64,000 bases of DNA from Dipteris shenzhenensis (lineage: Eukaryota > Polypodiophyta > Polypodiopsida > Gleicheniales): NCBI GenBank assembly GCA_047967505.1, contig CM106539.1; one strand, 5' to 3'. Below, piece after piece: positions 11,320 through 24,200 of this stretch. Each line of letters starts with the position of its first letter. The stretch's first letter is position 1. The notes beneath the pieces are model-generated. The model searched no databases. It had not been told where the DNA came from and saw nothing but the letters and a program-made list of their open reading frames with translations. A program made the position numbers and the translations under genes.

Positions 11320-12690
11320 GATAAGACGAGTTAAATGATAAAGCGTTCCTCCAAACGCCCTTGGGAAATCCTGCCCTCGGGACGAGTTCTTGAGCTTACA
11401 GTTGTGTCGATTCGTCACCGACTCATAAATTCGCCTTCGAATATATGGCTGAAGCTACGCTGATGTTTTCTCAAGAGTGCACTACCCCTGGAGAAAAAAC
11501 TGTCTCCTTTCTTCCCAGAGAATTCAAAACCTCTCTTAAACGACTCGTTTCTTAGATGTTCTCTTCGCCTCGTTGGGTATAAGAAACAGGCGCGGATGAA
11601 CGGGCCACGGAATAATCAATCAATCCTTGCTTTGTCTAGTGCTGCGACGTTACAAGGCCTCTGACGGTTCGTCTTTCTTCCCGGTCGACATCAATTTTTA
11701 TTCTCTTCAAACTGAGGCAAAAGTTCCTCAGATGCAGGAACGATGCTAGCCTGACCCCGTGAACAGCAGATCGACAGAATGCAGCGGCGCAAAAGCAGAT
11801 CACAGGATTTAGCCGAAACAACGGATTTGCGGCATCCAGTGGTGCGCTTGGACGTCCGCTCGAATGCGGAGGGACGATGAAAGAAATGGAGGGACGACGG
11901 ATTGTGAGGCTGCAAAACGGAAGGTACAATGAGAAGGGCAGCGATTGATCGGCGAGCGATGCTAAGATTTTGAGATCCGAGGGTCAGAAAGCTAGACTGA
12001 AGGAGGGTTGGTGAAGAATTTCGGATCGATTGGAGAGAAATCGACAGAGAACGAAGCTCCAACAAAAAGCTCCGACGGAAGCTGCACGAAGAAGAAGGCG
12101 AACTCATCAAAATTTCATGCACTGTTTACGGGTGAGGTGGGAAAGTTACAGTGATTCTGTACAATTGCATGCACTATTTACGTGTGAGGTGGAAAGTTAC
12201 AGTGATCCTGTACAATTGTGAAGCGTGAACACTGCAAATGCAACGTGCAAGTAAACGAATGGAAGTATGCATTCCGATAGCGAATTCCTGGAGAAAGTGG
12301 AAGGCAATTGAGATGCGAATTATTCCGGGTGGCGATTTGGAGGGTTGTGCGACATCTGAATAATGTATATTGTTCAATGTTGTGATTGAATAATGTATAA
12401 TGTTGTGATTGATTAATGGAGGGACCAAGCTGCAGGAAAAAGCAGCGGTGCAGGATGAAAGCTCACCGCAGTCGCAAAAGCAAAACTTTCTACAACAATT
12501 TAAGTACATCACGACGACGCACCAAACCTTCAAAAGCGACCCAAAGTGCCGGCTGTTTGCTCAAGTCTTTTTTAGTTGTATTTTATGCGTCAAACTTCAC
12601 GTTACACTTTATATTTTCTGCTCTTTGGTTATATTTTCTGGGTTAAACAAGTACAGGTCCCAGGTGGATCATACTATTTTCAGAATAGGA
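11320..12690. other. 5' flank of the allantoate amidohydrolase gene
   Basis: This stretch should hold the promoter and 5' leader of the gene that starts at 11319 on the minus strand. It is less AT-rich than the flanking DNA. A frame at 12122-11691 (minus, 143 codons, Ser/Leu/Arg-rich) lies upstream but resembles no family I know, and I do not call it a gene. A 51-bp tandem duplication sits at 12117-12219. I could not define a TATA box with confidence. Confidence 0.4.
12117..12219 (+). repeat. 51-52-bp tandem duplication upstream of AAH
   Basis: The unit begins 'catgcact', contains 'gtgaggtgg' and 'aaagttacagtgat', and ends 'ctgtacaattg'. It occurs at 12117-12168 and again at 12169-12219 with about four substitutions and a one-base gap. 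The copies are about 0.8 kb upstream of the AAH start codon. Confidence 0.85.
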
Positions 12691-13810
12691 ATATAGCTAC
12701 TAAAGTCCTCGACCTAGTCCGAGCCCCCTTCGCCACCGGTTGCTCACCATTGGTCGGGCACTTTCCTTCTCGAAAAGGCCTCCCCCCTATACTTGAAAAG
12801 TTTAAGGTTTTTTGAAATCCAAAAAATATATATGCCGTATAGATTTGAAATTTTGAAGTTTCCTTTTACACACTTTGGAAATTGTACACACTTTGCAAGT
12901 CTTCCGTCAACATTGTATGATAATGGCTCTTCTGTCATTGTCCTATGGCTCTTGTTGTCCCCTAGGTCAACAATGGTGGCCCATCCTCAAGACACTAATC
13001 ACAATTTTGGCACCTCTTGCGGCTCGAATAACATCTTCTGATTGTAACTATATTTTTATTAAAGTTTTTCGGAAGTTTCATCTCATGAAACTAATACCAA
13101 CTTCTAGTTGTGAACCACCTTCTTACTCTTGTTTTCTGGAAGTCTCATCTAGTGAAGGTATATTTCGCTAATAGCTACTTTGAGTTGTGAATAAACTCAC
13201 TCGTTGTGCCCTTCCCATGAGTTTGCTATCAATGTTCCCTAAAATCAAATGGACTCGTGGCTACTCCTACTTTCACCATTTTCACTTTCAAGGGGGAGGA
13301 GCTTCCCACTACGCCCATGAGTTCCTTTCATTTTGGCAAACAACCAACCCAAGTCCTCTTTGTCCAACCTTCAACACCCTCTACTTTCTAGGTATTAGTT
13401 ACTCCCATGAGTCCCTTTCATTTTGGCAAACAACCAACCCAAGGCCTCTTTCTCCAGCCTTTAACACCCTCTACTTTCTAGGTATTAGTTACTCTAACAC
13501 ACAGACGTGCATTTAAGGGGGTGGAACCTGGATTTATTTAGTGACTCCAACCTTTTCATCCCCCCAAGGGCCCAACCTTCCAAATTCTAATTCTATGATT
13601 GGCCTACCCATTAGAAGGCCTTAGTGAAAATGTGTGATAAGAAAGGAAAAATAGGTATTTTTTAAGATATTTCTTTTTATTTTAAGGTGATTGGTCCACA
13701 TATGGTCCATTGAATTGTTTATAGTCTATTGTAAGGGCCTTTCAATACATGCATTCAGTGACTCCGTCTTCTTTGGTCTGCCGTCCCCCCCCCTCCCCCC
13801 TCCCTCTCTG

Positions 13811-13856
<46 letters not shown>

Positions 13857-14754
13857 TCTTCTCTCTGGGCAGGCCATATGAATGAAATTCATCTTGTTTA
13901 TGCATTCATGAGATGTGTACCTAACCTATGTGATTATGATTAAAATACACACTTTTTACCTATGCCCTTTTCCTAATATTATGGCATTAATATAACTAGT
14001 TGAATTTAAGTTTTCTTTTTTTAAGGTAGTAGACACCCATAAATGATGATGATGGAGAAGAATACAAAAAACATACAAGCATAGTGCAAGTTCAAGTTTT
14101 CAAGTGCAATTAATATCATTGATGTCCATGAAGGGATCTATTAGAGTTGAGTAAATTCTCCTCAAAGATAAATCAATTGATCATCTCCCACCAACCATCT
14201 ACTATGCTCTACCATTTGGCAACCATCGTACAACAATTGCATAAAACATCATTACAATGTTTTGCTAGTCCTAATCATATAGATTCCACCATACCGACAA
14301 AGTGTTATTGCTTAAGTTTAGGTCTAACTTTGCAGTTGTGCATGGGTATGCTAACCCCTATTCAAATCCCTATAGCCCTATGATGAGGAACATCCTAATT
14401 CCATAATCAAGGGTAAATGTAAGGAAGATATTTCTCACTATCACCTATTTGGCCTTCGTTACAATATTCATGTTAGATGGCTCTCAATTATGCTACGACT
14501 AATAGTAGGAGAAAGCAGTCTAGCTTGAGAGAGTGAGAAAACTAGGCTTGCAACTAACACAAGAGACTACCGATAAGATAGAGAAGAGTAACTACAACTA
14601 CATAGTGGTGGACGGCAAGAAGAGGCCTCTCATGCGAGGACATAGGATGTGAGATAGATTCCATAATCAAAGAGCTCCCTTTCATTACCATACGCATCAC
14701 CTTTACATAGACCTTGCCTACATGTGATTTTTGCATGGAATCAAGCCACTTGGG
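12691..14754. other. non-coding interval with tandem repeats
   Basis: No gene is recognised. It contains a 90-bp tandem duplication at 13311-13493 and a (CT)n tract at 13815-13851. The frame 13187-13516 stays open across the duplication because 90 is a multiple of three, but the peptide resembles nothing known to me. Confidence 0.45.
13311..13493 (+). repeat. 90-bp tandem duplication
   Basis: A unit running from 'cccatgagt' through 'ttttggcaaacaaccaaccc' to 'ctactttctaggtattagtt' is present twice head to tail (about 13311-13400 and 13401-13490) with only a few substitutions. Confidence 0.9.
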
Positions 14755-14830
14755 AGTGTGTGCGAGGAGTGAGATTTTTGAGCGAGTTTTTTTTGGCAAC
14801 CCACTATTTCTTATTCCACCTATTCCAGTT

Positions 14831-14875
<45 letters not shown>

Positions 14876-14982
14876 TGACATCTCTCTCAACTATTCAAGG
14901 TTGAGTCCACCTGTGTCCAACACTTGGATCATGGGATATGCCTTTGAGGCATCTTAGGATTGTTCCTACCATATTAAAAGTG

Positions 14983-15013
<31 letters not shown>

Positions 15014-15049
15014 AGTCCCTCCCAACCCTCTGTGTGCGTGTGTGTGAGA

Positions 15050-15080
<31 letters not shown>

Positions 15081-15184
15081 ACATCTCTTTGAACTATTCA
15101 AGGTTGAGTCCACTTGGGTTCAACACTTGGATTGTGGGATATGCCTTTGAGGCATCTTGGGATTGTTCCTACCACATTAAAACT

Positions 15185-15220
<36 letters not shown>

Positions 15221-15235
15221 CCTCCCTCCCTCCCT

Positions 15236-15274
<39 letters not shown>

Positions 15275-15317
15275 TGTGTGTGCGCTCCCTCCCTCCCTCC
15301 TTCCCTCCCCCCCCCCC

Positions 15318-15352
<35 letters not shown>

Positions 15353-15720
15353 TCTCTCTTTGTGTGTGTGTGCATGCGCGTGAGTGCATATAGCTCTCTC
15401 ACCCCCCCTCTCTCTGTGTCTGTCTCTGTCTCTCTCTGTCTCTCTGTCTCTCTCTATCTGTCTCTCTGTTTGTCTCTCTGGTCCTTAGGGATTGTACATG
15501 ACATGTGCTTTGTAAACTCAAAAGCCTTGCATTCTATTTTTTCATGATGGGTTTTGAAATCATTGGCCAATTCACAATAAGGTTTAAGGTTTGTGCTCCA
15601 GTTTTGTATAAGAAGAAGAAACCATTAAGAACAACAATACTTCTACAAAAGAAGAACAAGCAATGCATTCAAGTCCATGCTAATCACACATTTTTTTGGT
15701 GAATCGAATCCAACATTCGT

Positions 15721-15801
<81 letters not shown>

Positions 15802-15890
15802 GTCACAAGTGGAATAGGTGGAACAAAATGTGATGGTTGCCAAAAAAAACTCGCTTCAAAACTCGCTCAAAAAACTTGCTTCTTGCCCAT
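14755..15890. repeat. CT/GA satellite block flanked by inverted arms
   Basis: The left arm at about 14755-14833 (with 'gagcgagttttttttggcaac' and 'attccacctattcca') reappears as its reverse complement at about 15806-15885 ('tggaataggtgg', 'ggttgccaaaaaaaactcgc'). Between the arms lie (CT)n tracts at 14835-14872, 14983-15008, 15054-15077, 15184-15272 and onward to about 15480, then a long (GA)n run at 15722-15799 next to the right arm. A unit of about 110 bp ('aactattcaaggttgagtcc' to 'gattgttcctaccacattaa') is duplicated at about 14874 and 15077. The layout suggests a non-autonomous inverted-repeat element or a fold-back whose internal part expanded as microsatellite. Frames here encode only Ser/Leu or Arg/Glu repeats. 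Confidence 0.7.
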
Positions 15891-16589
15891 CCCCGCCACT
15901 TGGCTACTATCCCAATATGGATATCAACAATTACATCACTGCTTATCACATCAAGTATTCTTGTGACCACAAGTTACAACTGCCTCGCTTCAATTCACTC
16001 ATTACTAAATTAAATAAATAAACCATACTACATGTGTCGAACCCCCAATCAAATATTACAGGGATTTGAAACTAAGCTTAGGATGAATGGAGGAGGAGCA
16101 AGGAGTGAACATCACAAGAGGGAGCGAAGGATTGGCTCAAGTGAATAGTGAGCATGAGGCAAGCCCTTCATGCAATGCAACATCGCCTTCATCAAACCAA
16201 ACCCGAGGTAGCAGTTTGCTAGAAATTGGCAAGGGTGAGAGAACCGAGGGGCATAGTTCTCAAGAGATTTGATGGGCACATCAAAAGTGTCAGGGTATAT
16301 TCGGTGCCCAAGTATCGGTACCTACCCTTATGATAGCTAGGTACAATTGATTGTAAATGATCATAGTACCAAACACATAGTGTTTGAACGTCCTATAAAT
16401 TAAGTTCAAGAGTCTATGGAGTAAGCGTTGTCTTATTGTTTGCGAGCACAAATCATGTACATAGAGTGTGATCTGAAGAGCCGATCAACGAGAGACAAGC
16501 AACAAAGGATTGCACTCAAATCTTGGAAGTACATGCTGATTAGGTGGCCGCTTGTTACCACAAAGGCGGGGCATGGCCCTCCAATGATG
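15891..16589. other. non-coding interval
   Basis: No gene is recognised. A 61-codon frame at 16087-16272 has no known relatives that I can name. The decayed gypsy sequence may start a little left of 16590, but nothing convincing is readable before that point. Confidence 0.4.
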
Positions 16590-17640
16590 CATCTTTCCAC
16601 ACAAAAGGGAATCACAAAGCACACCAAAGTGTGGCTGGTGGTCATTTTTCCACTGGTCATAGTCAGAAAAATCCTAAGTGCAGGGCTATGGTGGAGTATC
16701 CCATCTATAGTGTTGTGAAACAATGCAAGATTGTGATCCTTGCCAACAAGCCAGGAGGCCCATCTTCTAATATTAGATGCCACTATGGCAAACCTACCCA
16801 TGGGAACCCTCCAAAACTGGGGACTTTATTTCATCGATCCATTCAAAGTGGCCACTTAAACATGGAAAAGACAACATCGTGGTGGCGATCGATTGATTAT
16901 GTCACTAAGTGGATTGAGGTAAAGACCTTGAACTCAAAGTATCACAAGGTTCTTGTATGAGAATGTCATCTTCATAGTCGAGCGTCCCATTTAAATCATG
17001 TCCAAGCAAGGAATTCATTTTCATCAATTCAATGATTAAGATCATTGAAGATGAAGAAACTCATAATTCAGCACAAGAAATTGGCAAAATATACCTATGA
17101 ACAAATGGTAAGTGACAAACAAAGAGCTCAAAACAATTCCTCACAAGATGCTGAATGAGCATAGAAATGATTGGGACACAGGGTCCAAACAACCATATGG
17201 CCCTATCATATAGCATTCAAATTCACAACAAAGCAACTTCTTTTTGCTTGGCATTTGATCTTGAAGCAGTTAGTGGAAATCATTGTGCAAAGTCTAAGGG
17301 TGGTTGTCCAACATATGAATGGCCAAGAGGAATCCCTCCAAAAACGATTGGACAAGTTGTCCAAGATAGACAAATTATGGTTGAGGGTAGCCTAGACATA
17401 AAGCATAATCTAGTAGGTGGAGGAGAAAAGCATGGCATGATCACCACATCAAAGAGAGCATTCAAATACGGGATGCTTGTCTTATTGTACAGTGCCCCAT
17501 TGGGTGTGGGCCATACAAAATCAAGAAGTGCTTCGACATTGGGACCATCACCTTGGAAGACCTACTGGATCAAGAAGTGTTTCAACCATGGGGGACCATC
17601 ACATTGGAAGGCCTAGAAGGTGTTAAGGATGGTGTAAATT
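16590..17640 (+). pseudogene. decayed Ty3/gypsy integrase
   Basis: Across several frames the plus strand gives an ordered series of gypsy integrase blocks. They are a zinc-binding-like stretch (HQSVAGGHFSTGHSQK...), the lead-in to the core (DAMPLWQTYPWEPSKTGDF), the core strand IDYVTKWIEV, and a later ALSYSIQIHNKAT / FKFTTKQLLFAW stretch that matches the usual 'ALWAYRT..KVTTK.TPF' region. The last recognisable part is SLRVVVQHMNGQEESLQKRL, followed by LDKLSKIDKLWLRV. Several frameshifts and stops separate the blocks, so it is an old inactive copy. No LTR was found on either side. Confidence 0.75.
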
Positions 17641-17764
17641 ACACCATACTATAAGAGCATAGCATCAAACCCTAACCCCAAGGGGTTCTCATGGAAATAT
17701 TCATGTTTATGATAAGTACGATGTAGTGTATAGTGCATAGTGTACAATTACCTATCATTTGAAC

Positions 17765-17795
<31 letters not shown>

Positions 17796-20276
17796 TCTCC
17801 AACATGGTATCTGATCCTATAGTGCTCACACTCCCTTCATGAGTGTTAAGCACTTGCTTCTTGTCAAGTTGTCAAGCCCTCATTGTGATGCATTCTCCAT
17901 CTCCTAGCTTCTTGTGAGGTTCATTTCTTTGCGAAAGAGAGTTTTTATCAACTAATCGATAAATCAAGTGGTGAAAACTGAGCAATATTAAAGAAGGGAG
18001 CAGCGAAAACCAAGCAAATACAATTTTATGTAATTCAATACAAGCATCCAACAAGCAATTTTTGCAAAGCATAAAACCAAAACATTCATTCCAAATATAA
18101 AATCCATTGCAGAGGCAATATCCATTCAAAATATCAAATTCATATTTGAACCAAAATATCTACTCCGGTCATTAGTGAGATTAAAGCAAAATTCAATGTC
18201 GAACAAACATGGATTGATCATCCAAACGTATCTACCAATGTAAAGGTTGTCATAAAAGTTCAAGTTTTATTTGAGAAAAAAATGTCATTGTTTGATAACC
18301 AAGCTCATACATGAACCTCTTGGTGAAAAGGGATCAAAGACAAAGGAGCACAACATTGATTGATAAGTCAAGCTCTTTGTTAACTTGATGAGAACTCATC
18401 ATCAATATAATTGGAATGAACACATTCCCTTTCTTTGGTCTTCTATCAAATTTATCTCTCTCCACCATTTCCCTTACCATTACTTCAACATAGCATGGTA
18501 TTTCACTATATAGACACAACATACACCACAAAACAAATGCATTGTCTGCAAGTCATGATTCTAGCATGTTATTGAAAACATCATGCTACATGTCTATCCT
18601 CTGATAAAAGGAATATCACAAGCATCATAAAAATTCATCTTCTTTTTAACACTTTTCACATCAAGAAGGAAAATATGCATGCGTGTCACATTTAACAAAA
18701 CATAAAACACCAAAAGCCTCAAGCCCTAATAGATCCAGTCACATACTGTAACACAAATCTTATGAAGAGTGATAAAAGAATAAAGTCAAGCTATCATCTC
18801 ACTATGATTCATATGGGTTCTTGATTAGTGCAACCACATACTTATCACCCTCCTACACATCCTGATCCTAGATATCCACTCGAGCTCTCTTTATAGCAAT
18901 TGTCTACATGAGAGGCTCCAGAATAGTCCTCACAATGGAGATGTCACTATCAAAATAGAAGCATGTGCACTCTTTGGCCAAGCATGCTCTCATCAATGGC
19001 ATAACATCACAATCCATCTCCATAATTGAGCCACTTGGATGCCATCAAAGGCTCAAAGTAGCAAATCAATCTCTCCATTTCTCCCCAATGTCCTCATGTC
19101 AAAGAAATTCCCACTGTACTCTTTACCTTTAGGAGGTAATGATTCCAATGTGGTCACCCATGGGGTAAATTTTCAACCTCTGAAACATAGGTTTTCTCTC
19201 TGCATAGAACAACATCAGTTTATGGGCTACCTATCTACAAAAAAACACAAGCTTATACAATCACATCTACAAGAACAAGGAATATTTATCAAAATTATAC
19301 AATCACTCATGTGAAAAGAATGACTGGAGGGTTTTTGGAACAAGCTCTCTCAATGAAACACACCACAATATCAAATCCATCTTGTGGGTAGGTGACCATA
19401 AGGAAGTTTATTAAGCAAGAAGATATGACACACCACCTCTAAACCTTAGATGTCAACATACTGCTCCATCTAGGGAATAAAAAATCCTTCATTAACAAAT
19501 TAAACACTAATATTATTATTACACGAAGGGCATAAAGGCAAACAGTAATGTTGTATGTGAATTCATGAAAAAAGGCAAAAATAATAAAAATATGTGAGCA
19601 TCACCTACCTGCCAATGTGAGCATTGCCTACCTGCCAATGGGAAAATAAGATCCAGCCACCCACCATCCCCCAATGTGGCTACGGCCATGGCTATACCAT
19701 ATCTCAGGTGGTCCTCTATGAGCTTGTTCATGGAGCAATCCTAACCTCTCCATCTCAAAACCGGTCAATAATTCAATTAGCACAAAGTTAGCTAACCACT
19801 TCACATTCCTACCCATTCTATTGTAGACCTTGTCTTTGTTAGCCACCTTTAAGAAGAAATCATGAGCCTGGGTATAAGCATCATTCCCCTTTCCACAAAC
19901 GAAGTCCATGCCAACAAAATATAGTCCTCCACAACACAACAACATAGAAAGGTATCTCTATGGTGGACAATCTTGAAGGAGTACAAAACACAAAAATAGA
20001 TAGCTCTTAAATAAGAACCTCCCTTCCTATGTTTTCAACAATTATAATGCAATGCAACTTTTAAGTATTACCCAATAATTGGAGTGATAGCCATTAAATG
20101 AGCAACACACAACAATGGAAGAGATGTTACCATGTCCTGGCCTCGTCCTGGCTCGTCGATAACATCCTCATCTTTATCTAGCCCGGCCATCTCCTCTTTT
20201 ATTTTGACAACTAAAAAGTTTAATACAATTATTCAAATTTAAAGAAGAGTGTAATACAATCAATCAATCTGACAAA
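17641..20276. other. non-coding interval with unidentified minus-strand frames
   Basis: A (CT)n tract lies at about 17766-17788. Between about 18830 and 19945 the minus strand reads in broken but protein-like stretches: MDCDVMPLMRACLAKECTCF near 18960-19020, and a 105-codon frame at 19945-19628 containing GMDFVCGKGNDAYTQAHDFF and NRMGRNVKWLANFVLIELL. I cannot assign them to a family. They may be a degraded transposon gene or an old host gene. Confidence 0.4.
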
Positions 20277-20305
20277 TGACACTACAACACAAAGCAACCA
20301 TAGAC
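20277..20305 (+). repeat. CACTA left terminal inverted repeat with TGA target duplication
   Basis: TGA at 20277-20279 is followed by the terminal repeat 20280-20305, which begins CACTACAACAC and ends in CATAGAC. The tail of the repeat merges into the first copy of the subterminal motif (TAGACGC). Confidence 0.9.
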
Positions 20306-20545
20306 GCACTTGATAGACGTGCAAAATAGCGAGCGCGTCTATAGGCGTTGCTTGAATAGAGAAATTACGGGTGCTTCTAACAACGCATCTATTTGCACGT
20401 GTATTGATGCATCTATTAGTGCATCTACACTGAAAAAATACGGGCGCATCTAACACTGCATCTAACAGTGCATCTATTTGCGCTTGTATTAGTGCATCTA
20501 TTAGTGCGTCTACACTGAGAATTAGACACGTATTTAGATGCAAAA
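20299..20545. repeat. CACTA left subterminal motif cluster
   Basis: At least twelve copies of GCATCTA, GCGTCTA or their reverse complements lie within about 245 bp, for example at 20384, 20409, 20420, 20445, 20458, 20470, 20493 and 20506. In En/Spm-type elements such subterminal repeats bind the TnpA protein; binding here is inferred from position and repetition only. Confidence 0.85.
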
Positions 20546-21205
20546 CAGAGAATACAAAAAGTGAGATTTTGGTGTAGGCTGGTAAATGTACATCACTGCT
20601 TTCCAAACATTGCCCATGATTACCAAAGCACTTAATTTTAACAAAAACATCAATGCTTTTTTGTAAACCCACATATACAAAAATTAAGTGAGGTGAGGAG
20701 AATGAGACTATGTAAAATAGTTTTGCCAATATCAATGATGGGCTACAATTCAATCTCATCCTCAATGAGATCAACCCTTGCCAAACTATTTACTTCAAAA
20801 TCCAAACAAATGTTTAGATCTACAAATACATTCAACCCACTACTACTTGTGCTACTCATGTGCTCATTGAAATCAGCATCACCAATGATAGGCTCGCCCT
20901 CACGGGTAATGGCCTGAATATCTATATCTCCTGGATCTCATGATCATCCTCCTCTCTCGTATCACAGTCATCATCACCTCCATGGCCATGATCATCCTCC
21001 ATACGCTCCATATTAGTAAATGTACTATACATCACTTTGAAATGTGGCATAATAGGTATGACATGCCACCATCTATTATTATCCACCATTGGTTGATAGA
21101 CAACCTAATTCAAACACAAATACAATCATGTTATTTTCCTTGCATCGAAGGTATCAAATATTTAAAAGTGATTATTTTTATATGTGTGTACAGTACCTGT
21201 TCACA

Positions 21206-24200
21206 TTATTGCGGTAGTACTAGTGTGTCCTTACTACTTTGCCAAAACTTTGTGGAGTCAATAGTTACAAAGCCACTTGCATGGCATTTGATTGTTGCAT
21301 TAGGGCCTCTTTCCACCACATCCTTAAACCACTTTACATCCAAAACATACACAAAGAAGTGTCGAAAGTCAAGCTTAACAATATCTTGGATTATGCCACA
21401 ATAATCATCCATGGCTCCATTGGCTCCCTCAAAGCTAGCAATGATGCCGCAATCTTGTGTGTTTCTCTTATCATCAATTCGTTGTGTTCGAAAATGCTTG
21501 CCCTCACACCATATAGCATTGAACATAGTGCACTACACTAAGACAAAATCAATTAAATAAGCAATCTAAATTATTGAAAGCTCCTAACTTATGCATAACA
21601 TTCTATATACCGACCTTGCTCATGCATCCCCTAGCATACTCCCATTCTTCCATTGTGATATGCATCCCCTCGTCTTTCTCTGCTTTCTCCATTTTGTCAA
21701 GTAGCCAATCCACATGAATATCCTTTGGAAGTGTTCTTAGATACTGAGGGTATGGCACACAAGATCCGTGGTGTGTACGAAAGAGGGCCCTTTCTTCTTG
21801 TCTTCTTGCCTTTGCATTCTCGTATCTTGTCACCCATCTTTTCATCACATCACTATTAAGCATGCAATAGAGGTTGATATTATTAAGCAACTCTGTGTTT
21901 ATTACTTTGTTGCATCCTTTCCCTTGAGGCACAATAGAGGTCATTCTTAGGCCTTCATCATCTCTCCATAGTCTTGGGAGAGAGCTATCCACATCAACAA
22001 GAAACTCAGAAATATATACAAGTGACTCTTGTACCAACCAACCCTCAGCCATGCTACCTTCGGGTCTTGCATTTTGTCTCAAGAAACCCTTCAAGGTCTT
22101 CATGAAGCGCTTGAGGAAGAACAACCATCGCGCATGTATAGTACCGCATATAGCAATCTCATCCACCAAATGCACTATGAGATGTAGTTGGCTTGTGAGA
22201 ATAGAACGTGGAAATGTCTCCTCCACTAAACAAACCACCTCCATTGACATAACTCAAGCATTCTCAAGCGTGATGGGATCTATTTCCTTTGAGCTCACAT
22301 ACCTAGAAATGAAAAAGTACACCATATTAGCAATATGAACACCTTGCATGGAGCATTGATACCCATCACATTTTGTATCATGTAAAGTACCTCACAAACT
22401 CGCCCATCTTGTAAATACAATCCTTCATGTCCTTCGATGCACTACGAGAAATGCTAGTAGGTAGTATGAACTGAACACACAAGGAATGGTTGATTAGGTA
22501 CTTTTAATTCACTCACAAATTTGAAAGGAGAAAGATATTATGCACATAAAATACTTACTTGGAGCATGTTGTGCCAATTATGAGATTTCAAGCCATATAA
22601 TTGCTCTACACCTCTTTTCTTGGTCTTTGTAAAGGCCCCCTTCAAACACCTCATGCATCCAGTGGGAGTACGAATTGTAGTAATAGCATGCTTCATCGCC
22701 ACCATCTCTAGCTTTGATAACCTCCACGATGCACGAGGTTAAAAAACACGCCCATTTGGTCTCTCTTGTGGCCAAGCTTCACGCATCCTCCCTGTGGTAC
22801 GTAGATCCTCCCTTATGCCTGCAAAATCTCGTGTCCCATTCAAATGTTCCCAAATGGTAGATGCCACATTCTTGAAGATATGCATGGGGTCAAGTAGGTG
22901 ATTGATCTTGAGGTGGGACCAATATGGTAAACGATAAAAGATGGAGTATCTAAACAAAAGCTGGTGTTAGTGGGCAATCTTTATTTCTAGCCAATACAAC
23001 ACACAATAGTTACAAACCCTTACCAGCTCATGCCAAGTGGTGGAGGAGTTGTGGAACCATCCCAAATTCATCCAATCTCCCACAGTGAGTGATTGTGGGA
23101 GGACTTCATTCCAAGGGGCAACATATCTAGGATGATCAGGTGGGAGAAATCGATGGTGATTCTCATAGATGACTTATTCAATGCGTATGCCCATGAGGCA
23201 ACAAGCGAAGGACCACAAACAGGACATGCATGGTAACCTGATGTAGTGAGACCTGAACAATAGACACAATTAAGAGTTGAAGGTGGGTTTAGGATGCCAC
23301 ATCCTTTGCCTACTCATAATTAGAAGTGCAATGCTTACCTGAACACTTGCCATAGCTTGGGAAGTCGTACATCATCCACATCAAGACTGCTTTGCAGTTG
23401 AAGTCTCGTGACGAGGGAGGCCTGCTCACATCATGCACCTCAATACCTCTCCAAAGTATCTCTAGCTCATCAATCAAAGGCTCCAAAGAATTTTTGACTT
23501 TATGTTTCACTAGAATTAGAAGGGATAACATAACATGTCCTTTCTTAATCGCCATAGATTATAATTCACCAATATCACTGGCCATACACTGTAAGAGGTG
23601 CTTTTGAGACCAAATGGGTTCACACCATCCATACCCAATCCAAGTCTCAAGCTCCTAGGTTCTTCCTTGAAACTTGGCCATGTGTCTTCAATATGCTTCC
23701 ACGTAGGAGTGTCTGCGGGAGTTCTCCACTTGCCATCGGTTGATCGAAGGGAGGAATGCCATGACATGAGCTCTACAATGGATTTGCACTTGAACATATG
23801 TTGGATGCAAGGGATTATGGGAAAATGTCACAAAACCTTACGAGCCACGTCCAAAGTTTTGAGATCTGCTCTATATCTTGCCTCTCCACAAGTAGGACAC
23901 TCTCTTGCATCCTTATGTAGTCCACAAAACAAAACGCAATCGTTGACCCATGCATGGATGCGCTTGTAATCTAATCCTCCAAGAGACGTCACATGTTGCC
24001 TTGCCATATCTCTTGAGGTCGGTAATTTATTCTCCCTTGGCAGCATTTTACACAATAGCCTGCATGTGAAGACCATAAATGAGGAAAAGCATTCAAGTAA
24101 TTGACCCACTAGCATAATTCACCATGTTTGCAAAATAGACTTAAAAGCTTACTTGAGTAATGCATTCAAACTTGCATTGCTCCATCCATAGATGGTTTGC

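Noticed and set aside
11691-12122. 143-codon minus-strand frame upstream of AAH
   Set aside because: It has no recognisable similarity and lies where the promoter and leader of AAH are expected. It could be transcribed, but I have no support for a gene.
15032-15547. Ser/Leu-rich frame of 171 codons, and the opposite Arg/Glu frames
   Set aside because: These are pure (CT)n/(GA)n translation and not a gene.
20299-20545. Clustered short repeats as a possible CRISPR array
   Set aside because: The repeats are 7-bp words at irregular spacing in both orientations inside a CACTA terminus of a plant genome. They have no constant repeat-spacer length.
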